A DNA stretch of 64,000 nucleotides from Gyrodactylus bullatarudis (GCA_012064415.1 SSNU01000071.1:216070-280069), one strand, 5' to 3'; shown: positions 50,401 through 61,700, counted from the first letter of the stretch. Notes: generated by a model not told the origin, from the letters alone. Program-made: numbers and translations.

Positions 50401-53044
50401 TTGTCTTTAACTCCTTTTGAATTATAATTCGCTGATTTGATCCTCGTTTTCTTAAATTTTGAAAGTACTTCTTTTTATCAGCGCCCAACCATTTCCTTTA
50501 TCCAACCTTGATAAGATGATATTTTCATTTCTTTTTAATCTGTTCACTGAGGTCCAATGTCTCCTTTAGAAGAACGGGAATTCCAACTTTTTAGTTTTGT
50601 ATTCTTAAGTGTGGCCAGGTTTAGTTGTAAATTATCAAAATCATCTGTTGTCGTGGGAGTAAGGGTTTTTGTCTTATCCAATAACCTTTCAAAACCAACA
50701 CTTGCTTCTATATCCATAAGTTCATCATCTCCTGGGATACACATATTCGTACCTAGTGATCATACCTCCAAATCCGTTGGTGATAATTGTACACACTTTT
50801 GTTAAGACGTTTGATAGTTAATTTATCAAAATTAACTCAATCTCTTTCAAGTGTTTCTTATGATCGTCAATCACTTTAAATATTTGCTTAAGAGATTCAC
50901 AAATACTGGTTTCTAACAGCGTATCAACAATAACATTATTATCAACGTTCTTGTACAACCATGCGATACAATCATCTTTGCTGATGGATCGTGACTTCTT
51001 TTTGACAATTTTCAATCCATTGTTTATCGATAGTAGTTGCCACTTCTACAGATTTACCACACTTCGAGTTTGCAACTTTCTTCCACAAATGAATATGGAA
51101 AGAGTTTTTTTCCAAACATTCTGAATAAAATAAGCTTAGCTCCGAGTTTTTAATGAATTTTCCATTGGATGTTAGGAACATTTCGACCTTCTTGTTGATT
51201 CTTGAACATAATTCCATCTTTACATTTTTGACTTTGAGATGATTATCAATATCATCTTTAACTTTGGAAATGCTTTCGATCATTTTTTTCTTTAAAAAGG
51301 CGATGCCTGATGTTATTAAGATATAAGTACTTTATTTCAGGCATACTCAATATTTTTCTCAGGAAAATGAGGAAAAAAATTTACTTTTCGAATTCCATGA
51401 TAAAATGAGCCAATAAGATGTGGAAATTCATAAAATTTATGCATAAATCCAATCTGACCAAAATTAGACCGTTTTTCAAATTTTGAAAATGCCCCGAATT
51501 TCCACTTTTGAGCTAAAATTTTTTATCGATTTCAAACATTCGAAGCAATTAATTGCAGGTATTCAAGATCAGCATTAGACAAAGAATTCGAATTTGGCTG
51601 TGAAGGTATAAAGGAATCTATTGTTTCCAAGAAAAAGTTAAACTATAAAATTTTGGATCATTCCCCTCTCGTGATAATCAATGAATTCAAATTTATCGAT
51701 TTATCACAATAATAACGAATTTCTGTGATTTAGTAAGATAGATTCAAACTTGTGCTGAAAAACAAAACGACCCACGAATATCTTATCCACATGTGCCTTC
51801 CTTCAGAAATTTTTTATACACGATTTATTTTCTTGATATTTTCAGTAGTAGTTTAGCAAATCGTAGCCTCGATGAATTTTAATTTTTTTTGCTTTAGACA
51901 TGTAATAAACCATTTTTCATTGAAATTAAGAACGAAAATACACAAGACTCGCATTTCATTTAGAAGCTTTTGCAGTTCGTTAAGGAAGTAATTCGTGAAA
52001 TTCAGTAAGAAATTCATGAAATGTTTTCTCCATTGTTCAACGTTCGATGTGATCAATTAAGTTTTGTAGAACTTGTGGCATTTTTTGACATTAATCATTG
52101 ATATCAACAATCATTCTTCTTCGAGGTAATCTCTCTCTGGGATTGCGGATTCATCTGTAAGCGATTGAATATGGCACTCCCATGAGATTAATGAATTGAG
52201 ACCAATCTTCACACAAAAACCTACTAAACTCACATATCCAATAGCTTACCAATCAGAAGACTAATTGAGATAATTGAACTTAATCACTACATTTAAAGTA
52301 ATTTTTATCTTAATTTTGTCCCCTTGCAAGCGAAGGATTGATATCTTTGATTGACGAATAAAACTTGAATATTCCTTAATGAATTGCATTAATTCCATAT
52401 CGTTTTTCACTACTTCCCTATTGAATTCCATAACTTCCTTCAATAATGACATTTTAAAATACTATTCCTAAAATGAATTTCATGAGTTTCTTATTGAACT
52501 ACACGAATTCCTTATTGAATTTCATATCTTCCTTAACGAACTGCAAAAGGTATAGAAGCTTTTGTTTTTACCACTATTTTAAAAATTGTTCAAATAATCT
52601 TCATATAATGGCTCACTATAGAGGAATTCTTACGAGATTTTATTTTTGGCTGGGAGAAATCATGTAATTACATTATTCTATTAGTTAGAATGAGAACGTG
52701 ATTTCTTGATCAGATCTACTTTTTGCTTACTCTCTTAGTATGATGGAATTTTTCAATTTTCCCTTTCTTAATTTCAATTCATATGACTTGTAATTTGATT
52801 AAGGAAATTATTTATAATTTATTTTCCTTTCTAGGCAATTTACAGTTACAACAGAACCAGTTTGAGCTGTTCGCCAACAGTGAAGAATTCCGGTTGCTTC
52901 AAGAAGCCCACATTCATCCTCGATATGCTCGGCATGACAGATGGCTTGTACTATGTTGATTTTATTGTTTTAGTTGCCTATTTTCTATTTCTAAGGATTA
53001 TTTGTTTCCTCATTCTCAGATGGCGGGTCAATCGACGAAACTAA
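35422..53044 (+). CDS. ABCG1/4-like: ABCG half-transporter, ABCG1/ABCG4 type, complete (727 residues, 11 exons)
   Basis: ATP-driven lipid/sterol export half-transporter that works as a dimer in membranes. Exons: 35422-35659, 35696-36273, 36309-36423, 36491-36801, 38502-38570, 42308-42400, 42459-42627, 47626-47726, 47789-47944, 48569-48712 and 52835-53044; all joins keep frame with GT-AG ends. NBD first: Walker [10 protein letters not shown] (102-110), Q-loop [14 protein letters not shown], signature [10 protein letters not shown] (203-212), Walker [14 protein letters not shown] (223-235), H260 in [22 protein letters not shown] ends the NBD. A polar linker (about 312-437) precedes six membrane segments; [30 protein letters not shown] and the C-terminal [20 protein letters not shown] are characteristic of ABCG1/ABCG4. 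The TM5-TM6 loop has an NRTS glycosylation site and paired cysteines. Introns are 35, 36, 58, 62 and 67 nt, or 0.6-5 kb and filled with mobile elements. All catalytic residues are intact. Confidence 0.93.
36850..37603. repeat. foldback element in ABCG intron 4, about 750 bp palindrome
   Basis: Left end 'agctagttgacatgaagatg', right end 'catcttcatgtcaattaggt'. The two arms are highly similar inverted copies, centred near 37,230 ('aaattttggatttgaaagtt' and its mirror). The frame running into it from exon 4 is chance read-through past the GTGAGT donor at 36802. Confidence 0.8.
39930..40220. repeat. interspersed repeat related to 9,985-10,260
   Basis: Shares 'gataatattgtcgaactt' with 10.0 kb and has an internal inverted pair around 'gatctcttcagactctactc' and 'gagtctgaagagacctggtg'. 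It lies in ABCG intron 38571-42307 and may be a short foldback element. Confidence 0.4.
40458..41112. repeat. foldback element (family A-like) in ABCG intron
   Basis: Left end 'agttgacataaggatgagaa', right end 'ttctcatcttcatgtcaact' followed by AGCTTCAT. The interior arms are more diverged than in other copies. It abuts the hAT copy at 41149. Confidence 0.55.
41149..41750 (+). mobile_element. hAT deletion derivative, second copy (602 bp), 8-bp target-site duplication
   Basis: Ends TAGGGCGACCA and TGGTCGCCCTA as at 10901-11613, in reverse orientation, flanked by a perfect duplication CTAATTAG (41141-41148 and 41751-41758). Subterminal 'tgcctttttt' repeats are present. The interior keeps only a trace of the N-terminal part ('aacagccaatagaaatggct' resembles the first copy near 11,360). 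The 99-codon frame across it is repeat read-through, not a gene. It sits in ABCG intron 38571-42307. Confidence 0.87.
43733..44455. repeat. foldback element (family A2) in ABCG intron, near-identical to 20,252-20,960
   Basis: Shares long, almost unchanged runs with the 20 kb copy, for example 'agctgactagcaccgtcaa' and 'aaaacgaaattccgctccca'. The left end is 'ttgatatgaagttgagaatc'; a few bases are lost at the right end. The high similarity of two copies 23 kb apart suggests recent movement or gene conversion. Confidence 0.8.
48110..48300 (-). repeat. interspersed repeat (family C), inverted diverged copy
   Basis: The reverse complement matches 32.7 kb and 62.2 kb ('aacaaactcggaaaca', 'attgaaaagatatt'-type segments). 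It lies in ABCG intron 47945-48568. Confidence 0.45.
49080..49150. repeat. MULE-type terminal repeat relic at the PLE 3' boundary
   Basis: 'ccaaaattagcggacttt' plus 'aaaggtgttatt' matches the terminal unit of the MULE at 17.2-17.7 kb, with a second 'aaaattagcggatattttta' unit beside it. The PLE coding frame runs directly into this sequence. Confidence 0.55.
49151..51290 (-). pseudogene. Penelope-like element, nearly full length but degenerate, in ABCG intron 10
   Basis: Minus strand. N-terminal blocks at 51283-50972, 50965-50818 and 50744-50544 are followed by a frameshifted stretch with [17 protein letters not shown] (a PLE N-terminal landmark), then a long frame from about 50,320: [71 protein letters not shown], and the start of GIY-YIG ([16 protein letters not shown]). 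The usual PLLADI after MGSPL is replaced by an altered stretch ([11 protein letters not shown]), and the endonuclease is cut off. PLE reverse transcriptases prime at nicked DNA. Several frameshifts make this copy dead. It belongs to a lineage different from the 12-13.8 kb copies. Confidence 0.85.
51370..51730. repeat. partial foldback arm related to 36,850-37,603
   Basis: 'ccgtttttcaaattttgaaaatg' type sequence and 'gcattagacaaagaattcga' parallel the 36.9 kb arms. Only one arm is recognisable, truncated near the PLE 5' side. Confidence 0.45.
51960..52550. repeat. inverted pair with degenerate 'attccttattgaatt' repeats
   Basis: 'gcttttgcagttcgttaagg' at about 51,965 is mirrored at about 52,530-52,555. 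Between them are loose repeats of a 12-15 base unit (ttcctta-ttgaatt), which produce the Asn/Leu/Lys-rich chance frames in both directions. It lies in ABCG intron 10. Confidence 0.5.
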
Positions 53045-53431
53045 GCACGCAGTACACCAAAATATTTCTAGCCTGTTTCATTCCTTTTTCTATTATTTCA
53101 TCTTTTGTTTATTTATATTATTCAATAATAATATGGAGAAAAATTTAAAAACATACAACAATACAAAAGATGATCAACTTTCTCTGGAATTAGTCTTTCA
53201 TCCTTGAAATAACGTGATTAATACAGTTCCAGTAAAATATAATCCCATATTTATTCACAAAATGAGAATGATTACAGAAAAACTAAGACAGTTTTTTATT
53301 CATCTTTTCCTTTTTGATCATAAAGTTTATTTTTACAGTGAAGAAGAAGAGACATAGAAATGAAAAATTTTGTAAAATGTTTATCAATTTTTAAAAATTT
53401 GAACCATTTTTATCTGCAGTGTGTAAGAAAC

Positions 53432-53624
53432 ATCTCAAACAGAATACAAACAAGTTTTGAAATTAGCTGAAGTAGAGATTTTTATCAGGAGAGTACATAA
53501 TGGGATTCTTCCTTGTATCATTAAAGAAATTGATCGAGAAACCTATCGGAAAAAACAAACAATCTTGAATGAGTTGATTTCCTTTACTCTGACTAGTCAA
53601 GAATTATTCACTCGTCTGGTATCT
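53432..53624 (+). CDS. coding-like exon between two genes, unknown
   Basis: After TAA at 53424-53426 the frame is open: EYKQVLKLAEVEIFIRRVHN, then GILPCIIKEIDRETYRKKQT and LTSQELFTRL, before a possible donor GTATCT at 53625. An AG (CTGCAG at 53419) lies just upstream, but the only exact in-frame acceptor is GTAAG at 53427. It looks like a helical protein segment. No partner exon was found between the ABCG stop and the minus-strand gene, so it may be a relic. Confidence 0.28.
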
Positions 53625-54365
53625 GAATCTGTCCAATTCAAATTTTTTTTTTCATTTATTTTCACGATCAATAATGGTGAATCAATCAAGTTGATAATTT
53701 TGAAAAGGGTCGCTCTCAATAGCGAATTTAGATTGCATTTAATTTAACTTGTATTCTCCGGAGTAGAATTCATGACTTTAGGGACTCTGTCATAACTTTA
53801 TTCAAGAAATGGCTTTATTATTTTATCGAATCAAGTTATTTCTCAATATATGTATTTACATAATTTTAATGATTAAACGGGTTATTTTACAATTTCTACA
53901 CTGACGTCATTTTTAAAGGATAATTTTCATCTACAATTCGAAATTTTGGATCAGGTAAGGATCCATTTCTAAAATTGGTCGAAAGGATTGTTTTGCAATG
54001 CTCAATGCTATGAATAGTAAAAATGTGAGGTTTTAAAAAAATATGTCCAGATGTATTTATTAAAGTATATATATAGTATGTGGTACTAATGATTTTTTTT
54101 CAACATTTTCAATAAAACATGGTTGATTATGATTGAAACAGGATCTAATAATTTCGTCCTATTAGAAAAATAGCCTATCAATGAGGGATACAAAATAGGG
54201 AGGTTTGGTTAGATTGAGAGACAGAGATAAAATATCCAGGAAATAATAATAAGTATGCGTACAGAAAACAGAAGAACGCAAAAAGTTTGAAAGACCTTTG
54301 GAATAATAATACCGGATGGGCTCAGGTTCCCAAACCAAAATTACCTCATTTTTTGATGATAACCT

Positions 54366-55950
54366 TTAGAAGGAGGTGGGTGAGAGAAAATTTGTCTCTT
54401 GATTTTTCATCGTCTTGTTGATTTCTTCGATATTCTTGCCAAAGTGAGATTCAAGGGTTGAGAAAGATCTGGAAGTGTTCAAAACTGATTTTGACTCAAT
54501 CTCAGGTTTCTTTTCACTCTGATTTTTCTTCAAATCAAAATCTAAACAAGAGAAATGAAAAAGAACATATTAAATGCTGATTTTATGTTGTAGTATCAAG
54601 ATTGATCGATAATGCTTTAGTGCTGGGGCATCATTCGATAGATCATGAGATTTACATGTGTGCTAATTTGAAAAATGCTACGAACTAATTGTATTTCAGA
54701 AATTATATAGACCCAAATATTTTAGACCTTGATCGATCATTACTAGTTTAAGGTTTATAATTATGACTTATCATGATTTGGAATTAAACTGGAAAATTGA
54801 AGAATATTATTTTTAGAAAAACTGCCAAGGTACGGATCAAATAAAATTGACCACATCAAAGAATAGCTTAAAATGATGGCCTGAATAGTTTCAACATTTA
54901 AAAATTGAATTTTTATTTCAATAAACCATGTATGAAAGATATCAAAACTAATCATTATATTTTAAAAGTAGTTTTGACAAAAAAGAAACAGAACAGTCTG
55001 TTAAATGATCACGAGAATGGTTCATAAAATAAACAAACAATGAATAACTCACCCCTTTTACGTGGATACTTTTTCAAGAGTTCATTGTCCATATGTTTGG
55101 CTACTCCATTGAGATTATCGAGTTTTCGATTCCTTCGAAATGAGGCAACTGAACAATCAGATTCATATCCTGATGGATGCGGTTCTCTGGAATGAGTTGA
55201 AGCAGCAATTTGATTTCTTATAATGGGATATCCGAATGATATAACTGCTGGATTTATTTTCAAATAAGCAGGCAAATTTTCATTTTCTGTGTCAAAAGAT
55301 AACATTGACTTTTTAGAAGTCTGGGCATCAAGATAGGCAAAATCATCAATTTGATGTTTGACTTTGGAATTCTTCGGTAGAGAAATTATTGCCAGATATT
55401 GTTGTACTATCGGCGAACTGAAATAATGATGGTTACTGGGTTCATGTTGCAATTCCGAAGAACTTTCCTTCTGAAATTTAATTTAAAATAATATTGATAA
55501 TCAGTCATGAGAATAATTACTTACCTTAGGGACATAATTTTCCGAGACAGAACGCTTTCTAGAGACAATTCCACTTGAAAGAGAGGCTGTTTCCTGACAA
55601 ATTTCACTAAAGCTCTCAAGAGATTGGTCCAGAACTCTTGGAAGACGACATGTGGATATTCTTCTAGATCTGATAGCTATTTGATCTGTGTCTGAAATCT
55701 TTCTTTCCTTCAATATACGGTTGACTGCTTCTTTATTGCTATTATTAACAGTAAGTAACAGCGAATCCAACTCCTGAGATGGACTGAATGAACATAAAGA
55801 TGTTTTTCTCGATCTCACAACTTGGACCGGGGTTTGATATTCGTTAACGAATTGAGCTGATGACTAAATTAAATTAAAAAATTATATTACATCATAAAAT
55901 GTAAAAGATGTTGTTCTTTTACGGCTATTTTCCTTTTTCATACCAGACAT
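54366..55950 (-). CDS. four-exon gene, 330-residue Ser/Arg-rich protein, family unknown
   Basis: Minus strand exons: 55950-55891, 55863-55525, 55470-55053 and 54541-54366. Introns are 27 nt (55890-55864, GTAATATAATTTTTTAATTT...TTAG), 54 nt and 511 nt; all keep frame. The protein begins MSGMKKENSRKRTTSFTFYD and ends with an acidic/polar tail (ESHFGKNIEEINKTMKNQET, then NFLSPTSF). Four basic-directed Ser/Thr sites (RKRTTS, RSRKTS, RSRRIS, RKRSVS) and a YESDCSVASFRRNRK stretch suggest a phosphorylated regulatory or scaffold protein. There is no membrane segment or enzyme motif. I do not recognise the family. It is head to head with CYRI, 105 bases between start codons. Confidence 0.72.
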
Positions 55951-56055
55951 GAGTCAAAAATGAGCATTCAATAAAACACAAATATCCAAAAATTATTGTC
56001 AAGTAGTTTGGTTTATTGGGCGCGTACCACAATTCAGTGAATAATTCAAAACATA
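55951..56055. promoter_or_regulatory. shared 105-base region between divergent start codons
   Basis: The start codons of the 330-residue gene (minus) and CYRI (plus) are 105 bases apart. The interval contains a GC-richer patch 'tattgggcgcgtaccaca', unusual for this AT-rich window and a plausible core-promoter element. No other motif is certain. Confidence 0.45.
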
Positions 56056-56910
56056 ATGGGTAACTTGCTAAAGTTATTCACCAATACCAATGAAGTGTCA
56101 AAGGACGATCTAAATGTTTTTGTTGATTTTGAAAGTAACTCTATTCTATAATAAATTAGATTGTCAACCAACACAAGAAGAATATGACCTGTGGTGTGAA
56201 GTAGACAGAGTAATCTTAAAGTCTGAGGAGATTATTACAATAATTGGATCTTATGAAAGTTGCAGCAAAATAATTCAAGCTGCCATAAGAAATCCCTCTG
56301 ATGAAATTGCCCAGCAAAATGTTTGGAAAGCTTTGGTGCCTTCTGTTAAGAAGCTAAAATATATTCATCAGTTCGCTTGTGAACTATCAGCCATTGTACC
56401 AAAGCTTTTAGCTTTTCTCTGTTCACCAGAAAAAACTGTCATTGAACATTTGGAAACTGAACAGGCTCTATTCAAGCAGTTTGCTGAAATTATGGGATTT
56501 ATTCTAGAATTCGACGCCCTCAAAGTCAGTTTTATTATTAATGTTTTGTTTATCATATTATTATTGTTATTATTTTTTAGATGATGAATCCTTCTATTCA
56601 AAATGACTTTAGCTTTTACCGACGATCCATTAATCGTCGTCGTCAATCATTTAGATATTGTACAGCTGTGAGTCATAATCAAATAAAAATCTAATTTTCA
56701 TTTGGATTTAACTACAATACTAGATTTAAATACATTTGTAAATTTAAATTTCATTAGGCTTCTGGAATTAATCAAGGCAGTAAGACTGGCGGAGAAATAA
56801 ACGATGAAATTATCAATGACGAAGAATGTAGCCAAATGTCTCTGTTCTATGCTCAGGCGACACCAATGCTACACTTGATAACACAGTCCACCGTACAATG
56901 GAGAGACGAA
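56056..56910 (+). CDS. CYRI: CYRI (FAM49) Rac1-binding regulator, exons 1-4 (3' part beyond the window)
   Basis: CYRI proteins bind active Rac1 and oppose the Scar/WAVE complex, limiting Arp2/3-driven protrusion; they sit at membranes through an N-terminal myristate. Exons: 56056-56134, 56160-56524, 56581-56667 and 56758-56910, in frame (228 residues). The start MGNLLKLF has the Gly2 for myristoylation. VDFENCQPTQEEYDLW spans the first intron, which is only 25 nt (56135-56159, GTAACTCTATTCTATAATAA...TTAG). LETEQALFKQFAEIMGFILE and PSIQNDFSFYRRSINRRRQS are family signatures; the Arg pair at 162-163 corresponds to the pair needed for Rac1 binding in human CYRI-B. MSLFYAQATPML closes exon 4. The usual length is about 323 residues, so roughly 95 are missing; I found no further exon before base 64000. 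Confidence 0.92.
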
Positions 56911-58689
56911 GTGAGTATTATTAAATTTTATTGCCATTTTCTTTACCTCTGAGGAAATAGAAATTAGTTTTTTTCACAAATGATAAAGAGTAATAATAAA
57001 AGCTCTCTCTTTATTTATTGTTATATATCACCAAGAATAAAAATAAACACTGAATTTATGAATCATCACTTCCATTTTATATTGAATTTCTAGGTTGTTT
57101 TTATTTGGGGTTTACTCCTTCTTTTTACTTGAATCAAAGATGATGCTAGAATTCGGCCATTTTTCATGATAGCTCAACCCAATCTATTATTCCAAAAGGA
57201 CACTTATTTAATCCTTAAAACTAATTAACTCCTCCATTTGGTTAGTAGATTAACGGGTTAGGCATGTCAAGAGATTTTACGTTTCCTGTTTGGGAAATTT
57301 CAGGATTAACAAATACCCAAGACTACAGTTTAAAATAATAAACATTTGTCATGATACCAGTTGGTAACTAATTTGAAAATTTAACAACAGGAGATCATCT
57401 AGAAAGCACAGATTTTCCTCATTCATTAAATGCAAACTCTGTATTAATATTATCCCTTTTGCACAACTTTTCTGGGGTCAACTAACCTCTTTTTCTCCTC
57501 TCAATACTGTTTTGTACTGTAATTTTATTTCTCTCTAGTTGCAATAGTCATGAAACATTTTTTCCATATCAAAAATAACCTTACATTTACATATTTTTCA
57601 TTCAGTATTTCAATTTTTTCCCTGGGAATAAAAAAGACAAGTTTATCCCTGTCGAACTTTTGTAGTAAATATGTACAAGTAATCTGCATGGATTTTAATG
57701 AGAGCCCAACCCCCTTTTTTGGTTATTCAAAAAGAGTGCAAGTGTATCTTTTTATTAGTTACAATTTTGGAAAGTAACAATCAATTTCCCCAGAGAATAA
57801 AAACGACGTCTGGGAGAGAGAGAAATCATCCCTCACTTCCATGACTCACAATGGATCAGTTAAACTGTTCTAATTGCTAGGAAAACTAAAAGATTTGTTT
57901 GTATTTTCTGATACGTACATTCTTTCTATGCTTTGTACTGTTTCATTGATTTCATTACCCATTAAGTATCTGATTCAACGTTGAAATCAATTGCATGTCA
58001 ATTATAAAACTAAAAGAGAATTCAGAGATGGGGTGGAGTGAAGGTTAGGAATGTCCAATCAAATGTCAACAACGTGAAGCCTACTGAAATGTCATTTGAA
58101 CCTTGCTATTACAATGAACAAAGAAATTATATACATACAACAATGTATTTGTTTTCATCTTTCAAGAATAGACGGAATTTGGTTGTAGAATTTTAGACCA
58201 ACACTTTTAGACGTCATCATCAAATTATTATTCTTCAAGTGGTTTCACTATTTCTCTCTATTCATTCAAAAACGCTTAATGTTCAAGTACAATTTTTTGA
58301 ATACTCTCAAAATCTATAGAATGGGCAATTCTTATTCTAACATTACTGTTATATCATTTCAAGAAAGCACTTTAAACATTTTACCTAGAGAAAAATACCC
58401 ACTCAATGGTCTCTGTGGCTGTGAAAACGAACTTGAGAAAGATGTGAATTTTTTGGTAAAAATATTGTGCAAACTTAATATTTCTGATCAAAGTAATTTT
58501 AAGCTCTCTGTTGATGTAATAATCATGAGCAAAGTTAACTTTATAACTTGGCTACCTATATCATGACACAATTTACAAGAAAAAAGGGACACCACTATAG
58601 ACAAGAACGAAAAAATTACACAAAAATGGCATCTTCAAAGAATATTTGAGGGGGATTGTCTCCCAACTTTGTCAAGAAACAAATATTAA

Positions 58690-58754
58690 CCCCTTCGATC
58701 CCAGTTAAATCAACAGTTTTAGGCGATCGTTGCATTTTAACGGGTTCGAAGGGG
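58690..58754. repeat. 65-bp piggyBac-like micro-element between TTAA sites
   Basis: TTAA|CCCCTTCGATCCC ... GGGTTCGAAGGGG|TTAA. The 13-base inverted ends have one mismatch, and TTAA flanks both sides. The whole unit could fold into one hairpin. Size and ends suit a minimal piggyBac-type MITE. Confidence 0.6.
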
Positions 58755-61700
58755 TTAAGATTACTATATTTAGAATCAGCGTAAAATTCTGTACAACTGT
58801 TGAGAAAAATAACCCATAACCTTCAACTACTCTGGCCCATTTGTGATCATGTTTCTGATCAAAATTAACTTTGATGGACTTTCATTCATTTATCGAATCA
58901 TCATCCCCCTCTGCTCAATGAAATTGTAAAATTTAAATTTTTCCGGAATTCGTAAATGTTCCCAGACAAACTTCATAATATGGTTATTCTCGAACTTTTG
59001 ACATCAAATGTGCATCTTTCTGTTAAGAAATTTATTGATTTTCAATTCAAAGAAAATCCATCCATAGACTCAAAAGATATTTCACATTATATGTTTCGAA
59101 AGTCGTGTGAAAAGGGCCCCTCAGTCAAGGTCAAAATATTTTATTGAATAATTCTTGAATGAAAAAATTCTAACATTACTGTATTCTTTTCAAAGTAACC
59201 CTACAGATAAACTTGATATACATTTCCTTTTCGAATATTTTATGTCCATCTACTCTCCCTGGTTCATGTACTTGCCTTTGAGAAAATAAAATCGCACAAA
59301 ACAAGACATAAAAAAGAGAGACTTTCTGGATTAAACTAACAGACATTTTTTTTCTTTCTCTCATTATCCTTGATATTGTTTTTTGCTACTCTTCGTTTTG
59401 TTTGCACACACAAGCTTTACTTTTTTTCTCTTCTTCAAGTTAATCTCTTGATATTTTCACTGTACATACATGGATTCTTCTTCAAACTCTTTCGCATGCA
59501 CATGTCTTTTTTTATTTTCTCTGCACATGCATCATTGGTCCTATCCGACACCTCGTATACTAATTAATAACTTTGTCGTAAATCTATTCTTGTATTTATT
59601 ATTATAATTATCATGTTTATAATAATATGCTTGTAGAATATATAGAGACTCGCTTCTAAACTTGTAATTTTTTATCAAAATTCTTCATAGTTGGTAATGT
59701 TAATATATTATCATCGTAATTATTACATTAGCAGAATATTTTTCATTAAAGTACAATCTATACCACCAATGTTATATTATGAGAGACAAATATTTTTATG
59801 TCATTCAAAACAAACCATATTATTGCTACCTACCGAAAACAATATACAAGAATTATTATTCGTTAAAAATAAACATTCAACAATACTGATCTATGTTGAG
59901 AAAAAATACATAGAAAATAATAATACAATTATTTCTTGGAGGGGTCAAAACTATCGATAGTCAAATGTGATTCATTTGGAAATCTTTCTCCTATAAATAG
60001 ATAACCCCTTTTTATCCTACACAAACATCGTACACTTGTTTCTTTTTTTATAGATTTTTCCAATACTGCTACTATAATAAGAAAAATTAGAGAGAATATA
60101 GAATCATGATAAAACTGCAGATGGACCAATGATAATTATTCATATTCATTCATTCCTGGAAAGGGAAATAGGGAACCCTTTGTAAAAAATTATTGATTTC
60201 TAGTCATCAAGGGGAAAAATCGTTCTTTAATATCTGACTTACGGCTCGTTAAATGGTTTATTTTTCTCCTTTTCTAAATACATCACCAATCATCATGGGC
60301 AGAAACTCAGGGAGTATTTCTTTCAAGACAAGTCTATTAAGTTGTGCGATAATTATCTTATAACTTTTAAGTATTGAGAATTATTTTATTGAAGAAAAAC
60401 TTGATAAAGAAGAATTGAATATAGCTTCCCGATTAATTCATAGTTTTCTAATCCCATCAAAAAAGAATTCATCAAATTTTAAATTGAGAAAGTTTTTAAA
60501 TCTATTTTCTACCACGTGTGGACTCGTGTTGCTCTAGAGATATAGGACATGAAACTCAGATATTTCTATAAAATTAAATGCGACCCAAATATTCTAGAAC
60601 GTTTAATAGAATCTTCAAAAAATGGTTTAAGCATTTTGAAAGTTCTTTTATGGCCCACTCTTATAAAATATGAGTTCAAATAAATAAGTGATTAATGGTA
60701 CCAAATTTGTTTGAATTCATTTTAGTTTTTGAAGAATAAAAACATTTGTTCAAGTTGGAGTCCCATCACTCATCGTAAAATTATTGTTGGGATAAAAGGC
60801 GGACGTCATGTTCTCTCGATCATCAGAAAGCTCAGAAAAGAAAGGATGTATCTGCTAATTCCTATTGAAATTCTATTCATCACATTCAAGATTACTACTG
60901 CCTTACCAAGTCTGGTTATTAATGGTTACCGTGTAACTTGGCAATTTCCATTAAAATACCATTTCATTCTCTTTGTAATCTTGTACTTTCTGCTAAGTAT
61001 TTACTGCTCTGAAATCAATAACTACTCAGAATTTTTGTGATCTCGTTTCCATCCAACAGAATTATCATCAATCAAGTTCTCGCATAACGGATAAATTATG
61101 CAGCAAAGTCTGAGTTTAAAACAATTATTATTCCTTCTATTTAGGCTATAAACAACCATTTTTTTCAAACTTATAATAATAGGGCTATACTAGGGATAAG
61201 CTCCCAAAATACCATCCTATTTCTGTCTTATCTTTTATTCTTCTGTCTCCCTGTAAAAAAACAAAGGAAAACGCATGTTAACATTTTCAGAAACGAGACT
61301 GCATTTAAATATATATCTATTTTGGCGGTCTTTGGAATCGATAAATTTATAAACCTCCATAGACTAACCTATTTTTAGGGTTTTCTTATTTAAATAAACT
61401 CTTTCATCCTGGACTAAAGGCTGGAAATAGCTTTGAATTCCAACGTCTAATACTCATCTTTTTCTTGATGTGTTATTCCTTTCCCTAATTCCCCATTCAT
61501 TCAATGAATAAAGAGAGAAATTAGTGGCTCCAAATTGTGTGTGAAATAATCAGGCTCGTCTCTTGGTGCCGTAAATCATGTACCACTCTTTTTTGTTCAT
61601 TTTTTAAATTTTGTTTCTATTGGTTCCAATAGTTTGGCTTTTTATCTTGCACAAGGCTGGATCATCGTCTTTTGCATTTTCTTCAAGTGTACTTGGTAAA

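Noticed and set aside
51853..52667. Minus- and plus-strand frames of 63-67 codons
   Set aside because: Produced by degenerate 'attccttattgaatt' repeats, giving Asn/Leu-rich chance products on both strands.
60729..61040. 103-codon hydrophobic frame
   Set aside because: Possible exon, but no ATG context, no splice partner and strongly hydrophobic AT-driven composition inside a CYRI intron.
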